Below are positions 6,205 to 7,282 of a stretch of 7,282 nucleotides of DNA, piece after piece. The position numbers and the translations under genes are program-made. This stretch comes from Tardiphaga sp. (lineage in GTDB: Bacteria; Pseudomonadota; Alphaproteobacteria; Rhizobiales; Xanthobacteraceae): NCBI GenBank assembly GCA_028290325.1, contig JAQGJY010000416.1, forward strand, positions 1 through 7,282. Reading direction: 5' to 3'. Numbering within the stretch: the first letter of the stretch is position 1; the number at the start of each line of letters is the position of its first letter. The notes under the pieces are model-generated. The model ran no database searches. It was not told the DNA's origin and saw nothing but the letters and a program-made list of their open reading frames with translations.

Positions 6205-7282
6205 ATGTCCGAACGCTGGACACCCGATAGTTGGCGGTCGCGCCCCGTGATGCAGGTGCCGGATTATCCGGACGCCAAGGCGCTCAGCGATGTCGAGGCG
6301 CAGCTCGCGACGTTTCCGCCGCTGGTTTTTGCCGGTGAGGCGCGCAATCTGAAGAAGGCATTGGCCCGAGTCGCAAACGGCGAAGCCTTCCTGTTGCAAG
6401 GCGGCGACTGCGCCGAGAGCTTCGCCGAGCACGGTGCCAACAACATTCGCGACTTCTTCCGCGTGCTGCTGCAAATGTCCGTGGTGCTGACCTACGCCGG
6501 TGCGTTGCCGGTGGTGAAGGTCGGCCGCGTGGCGGGGCAGTTCGCCAAACCGCGCTCGTCGCCGATGGAGAAGATCGACGGCGTCGAGCTGCCGAGCTAT
6601 CGGGGCGACATCGTCAACGATATCGGCTTCACGGCCGAGTCGCGGATTCCCGATCCGCAGCGGCAGCTGATGGCGTATCGGCAGTCGGCGGCAACGCTGA
6701 ATCTGCTGCGCGCCTTCGCGACCGGCGGCTTCGCGAATCTGGGCAGCGTGCATCAGTGGATGCTCGGTTTCCTGAAAGATTCGCAGCAGTCGCGCCGCTA
6801 CAAGGAATTGGCCGATCGCATTTCGGACGCGCTCAACTTCATGCGGGCCTGCGGTCTCAATCTGGAAAGCCACCCCGAACTGCGCTCGACCGACCTCTAT
6901 ACCAGCCACGAGGCGCTGCTGCTGGGCTACGAGCAGGCATTCACGCGCGTCGATTCCACGACCGGCGACTGGTACGCGACGTCGGGCCATATGATCTGGA
7001 TCGGCGACCGCACGCGGCAGCTCGACCACGGCCATGTCGAATATTTCCGCGGCATCAAGAATCCGATCGGCCTGAAATGCGGCCCGTCGCTGAAGCCGGA
7101 CGACCTATTGAAGCTGGTCGATGTGCTCAATCCAGACAACGAGCCGGGTCGGCTGACGCTCATCACGCGCTTCGGACACGAGAAGGTGGGCGACCATCTG
7201 CCGGGCATGGTGCGCGCGATCCAGCGTGAGGGCCGCAGCGTGGTGTGGTCGTGCGATCCGATGCACGGCAATACGATCACGT
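6205..7282 (+). CDS. 3-deoxy-7-phosphoheptulonate (DAHP) synthase, class II, 3' end outside window
   Basis: Condenses phosphoenolpyruvate and erythrose 4-phosphate to DAHP, the entry step of the shikimate pathway, in the cytoplasm. The 359 visible residues are clearly the class II (plant-like, PF01474) form: L64-Q-G-G-D-C69-A-E-S-F with metal ligand C69, K105-V-G-R-V-A-G-Q-F-A-K-P-R-S for phosphate binding, W265-I-G-D-R-T-R-Q, G289-L-K-C-G-P, and D351-P-M-H354-G-N-T with the second metal ligand. The remaining Glu and Asp ligands and about 100 residues lie past the right edge. AGGAG (6191-6195) is 9 bases before the ATG, which supports this start. An in-frame ATG at 6157 would add 16 residues. 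The N terminus is about 18 residues shorter than the M. tuberculosis enzyme. No other aro gene is visible in the window. Confidence 0.95.
   Translation, partial: MSERWTPDSWRSRPVMQVPDYPDAKALSDVEAQLATFPPLVFAGEARNLKKALARVANGEAFLLQGGDCAESFAEHGANNIRDFFRVLLQMSVVLTYAGALPVVKVGRVAGQFAKPRSSPMEKIDGVELPSYRGDIVNDIGFTAESRIPDPQRQLMAYRQSAATLNLLRAFATGGFANLGSVHQWMLGFLKDSQQSRRYKELADRISDALNFMRACGLNLESHPELRSTDLYTSHEALLLGYEQAFTRVDSTTGDWYATSGHMIWIGDRTRQLDHGHVEYFRGIKNPIGLKCGPSLKPDDLLKLVDVLNPDNEPGRLTLITRFGHEKVGDHLPGMVRAIQREGRSVVWSCDPMHGNTIT

Noticed and set aside
1..7282. Mobile element, phage, CRISPR or defence system
   Set aside because: No transposase, integrase, direct-repeat array or defence domain is visible; all genes are core metabolic or small envelope proteins.

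Overview
The window reads as ordinary housekeeping chromosome from a GC-rich alphaproteobacterium. The gene order and protein sequences resemble the Bradyrhizobium / Rhodopseudomonas / Nitrobacter / Afipia group (Nitrobacteraceae); this placement is inferred from sequence recognition, not from a search. Coding density is high, the longest gene-free stretch is under 200 bases, and I see no insertion sequence, phage gene, tRNA, rRNA or CRISPR array.

Layout. The left third is a minus-strand run read from right to left: gph (phosphoglycolate phosphatase), then a small PEGA-like lipoprotein, then moaA (GTP 3',8-cyclase, first step of molybdenum cofactor synthesis), whose 3' end lies outside the window. 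A 130-base divergent spacer separates gph from a plus-strand cluster: rpiA (ribose-5-phosphate isomerase), a secreted DUF2059 protein and gor (glutathione reductase). Gaps of 28 and 29 bases make this a probable operon. The gor 3' end overlaps, tail to tail by 25 bases, a minus-strand alpha/beta hydrolase of the COG4757 type. A 191-base divergent spacer then leads to a plus-strand class II DAHP synthase (first step of the shikimate pathway), cut by the right edge of the window.

Function. The genes serve central metabolism: pentose phosphates (rpiA), 2-phosphoglycolate removal (gph), thiol redox balance (gor), aromatic amino acid entry (DAHP synthase) and cofactor synthesis (moaA). rpiA makes pentose phosphate and DAHP synthase uses the related tetrose phosphate, but nothing here shows one dedicated pathway. 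The genes without a clear role are the lipoprotein, the DUF2059 protein and the hydrolase.

I did not find a new system. The most notable single observation is that the hydrolase has alanine where its family normally carries the nucleophilic serine (G-H-A-F-G-G). Smaller points are a possible 16-codon leader ORF overlapping the moaA start, two inverted repeats in the divergent spacers, and an in-frame upstream start for the DAHP synthase.
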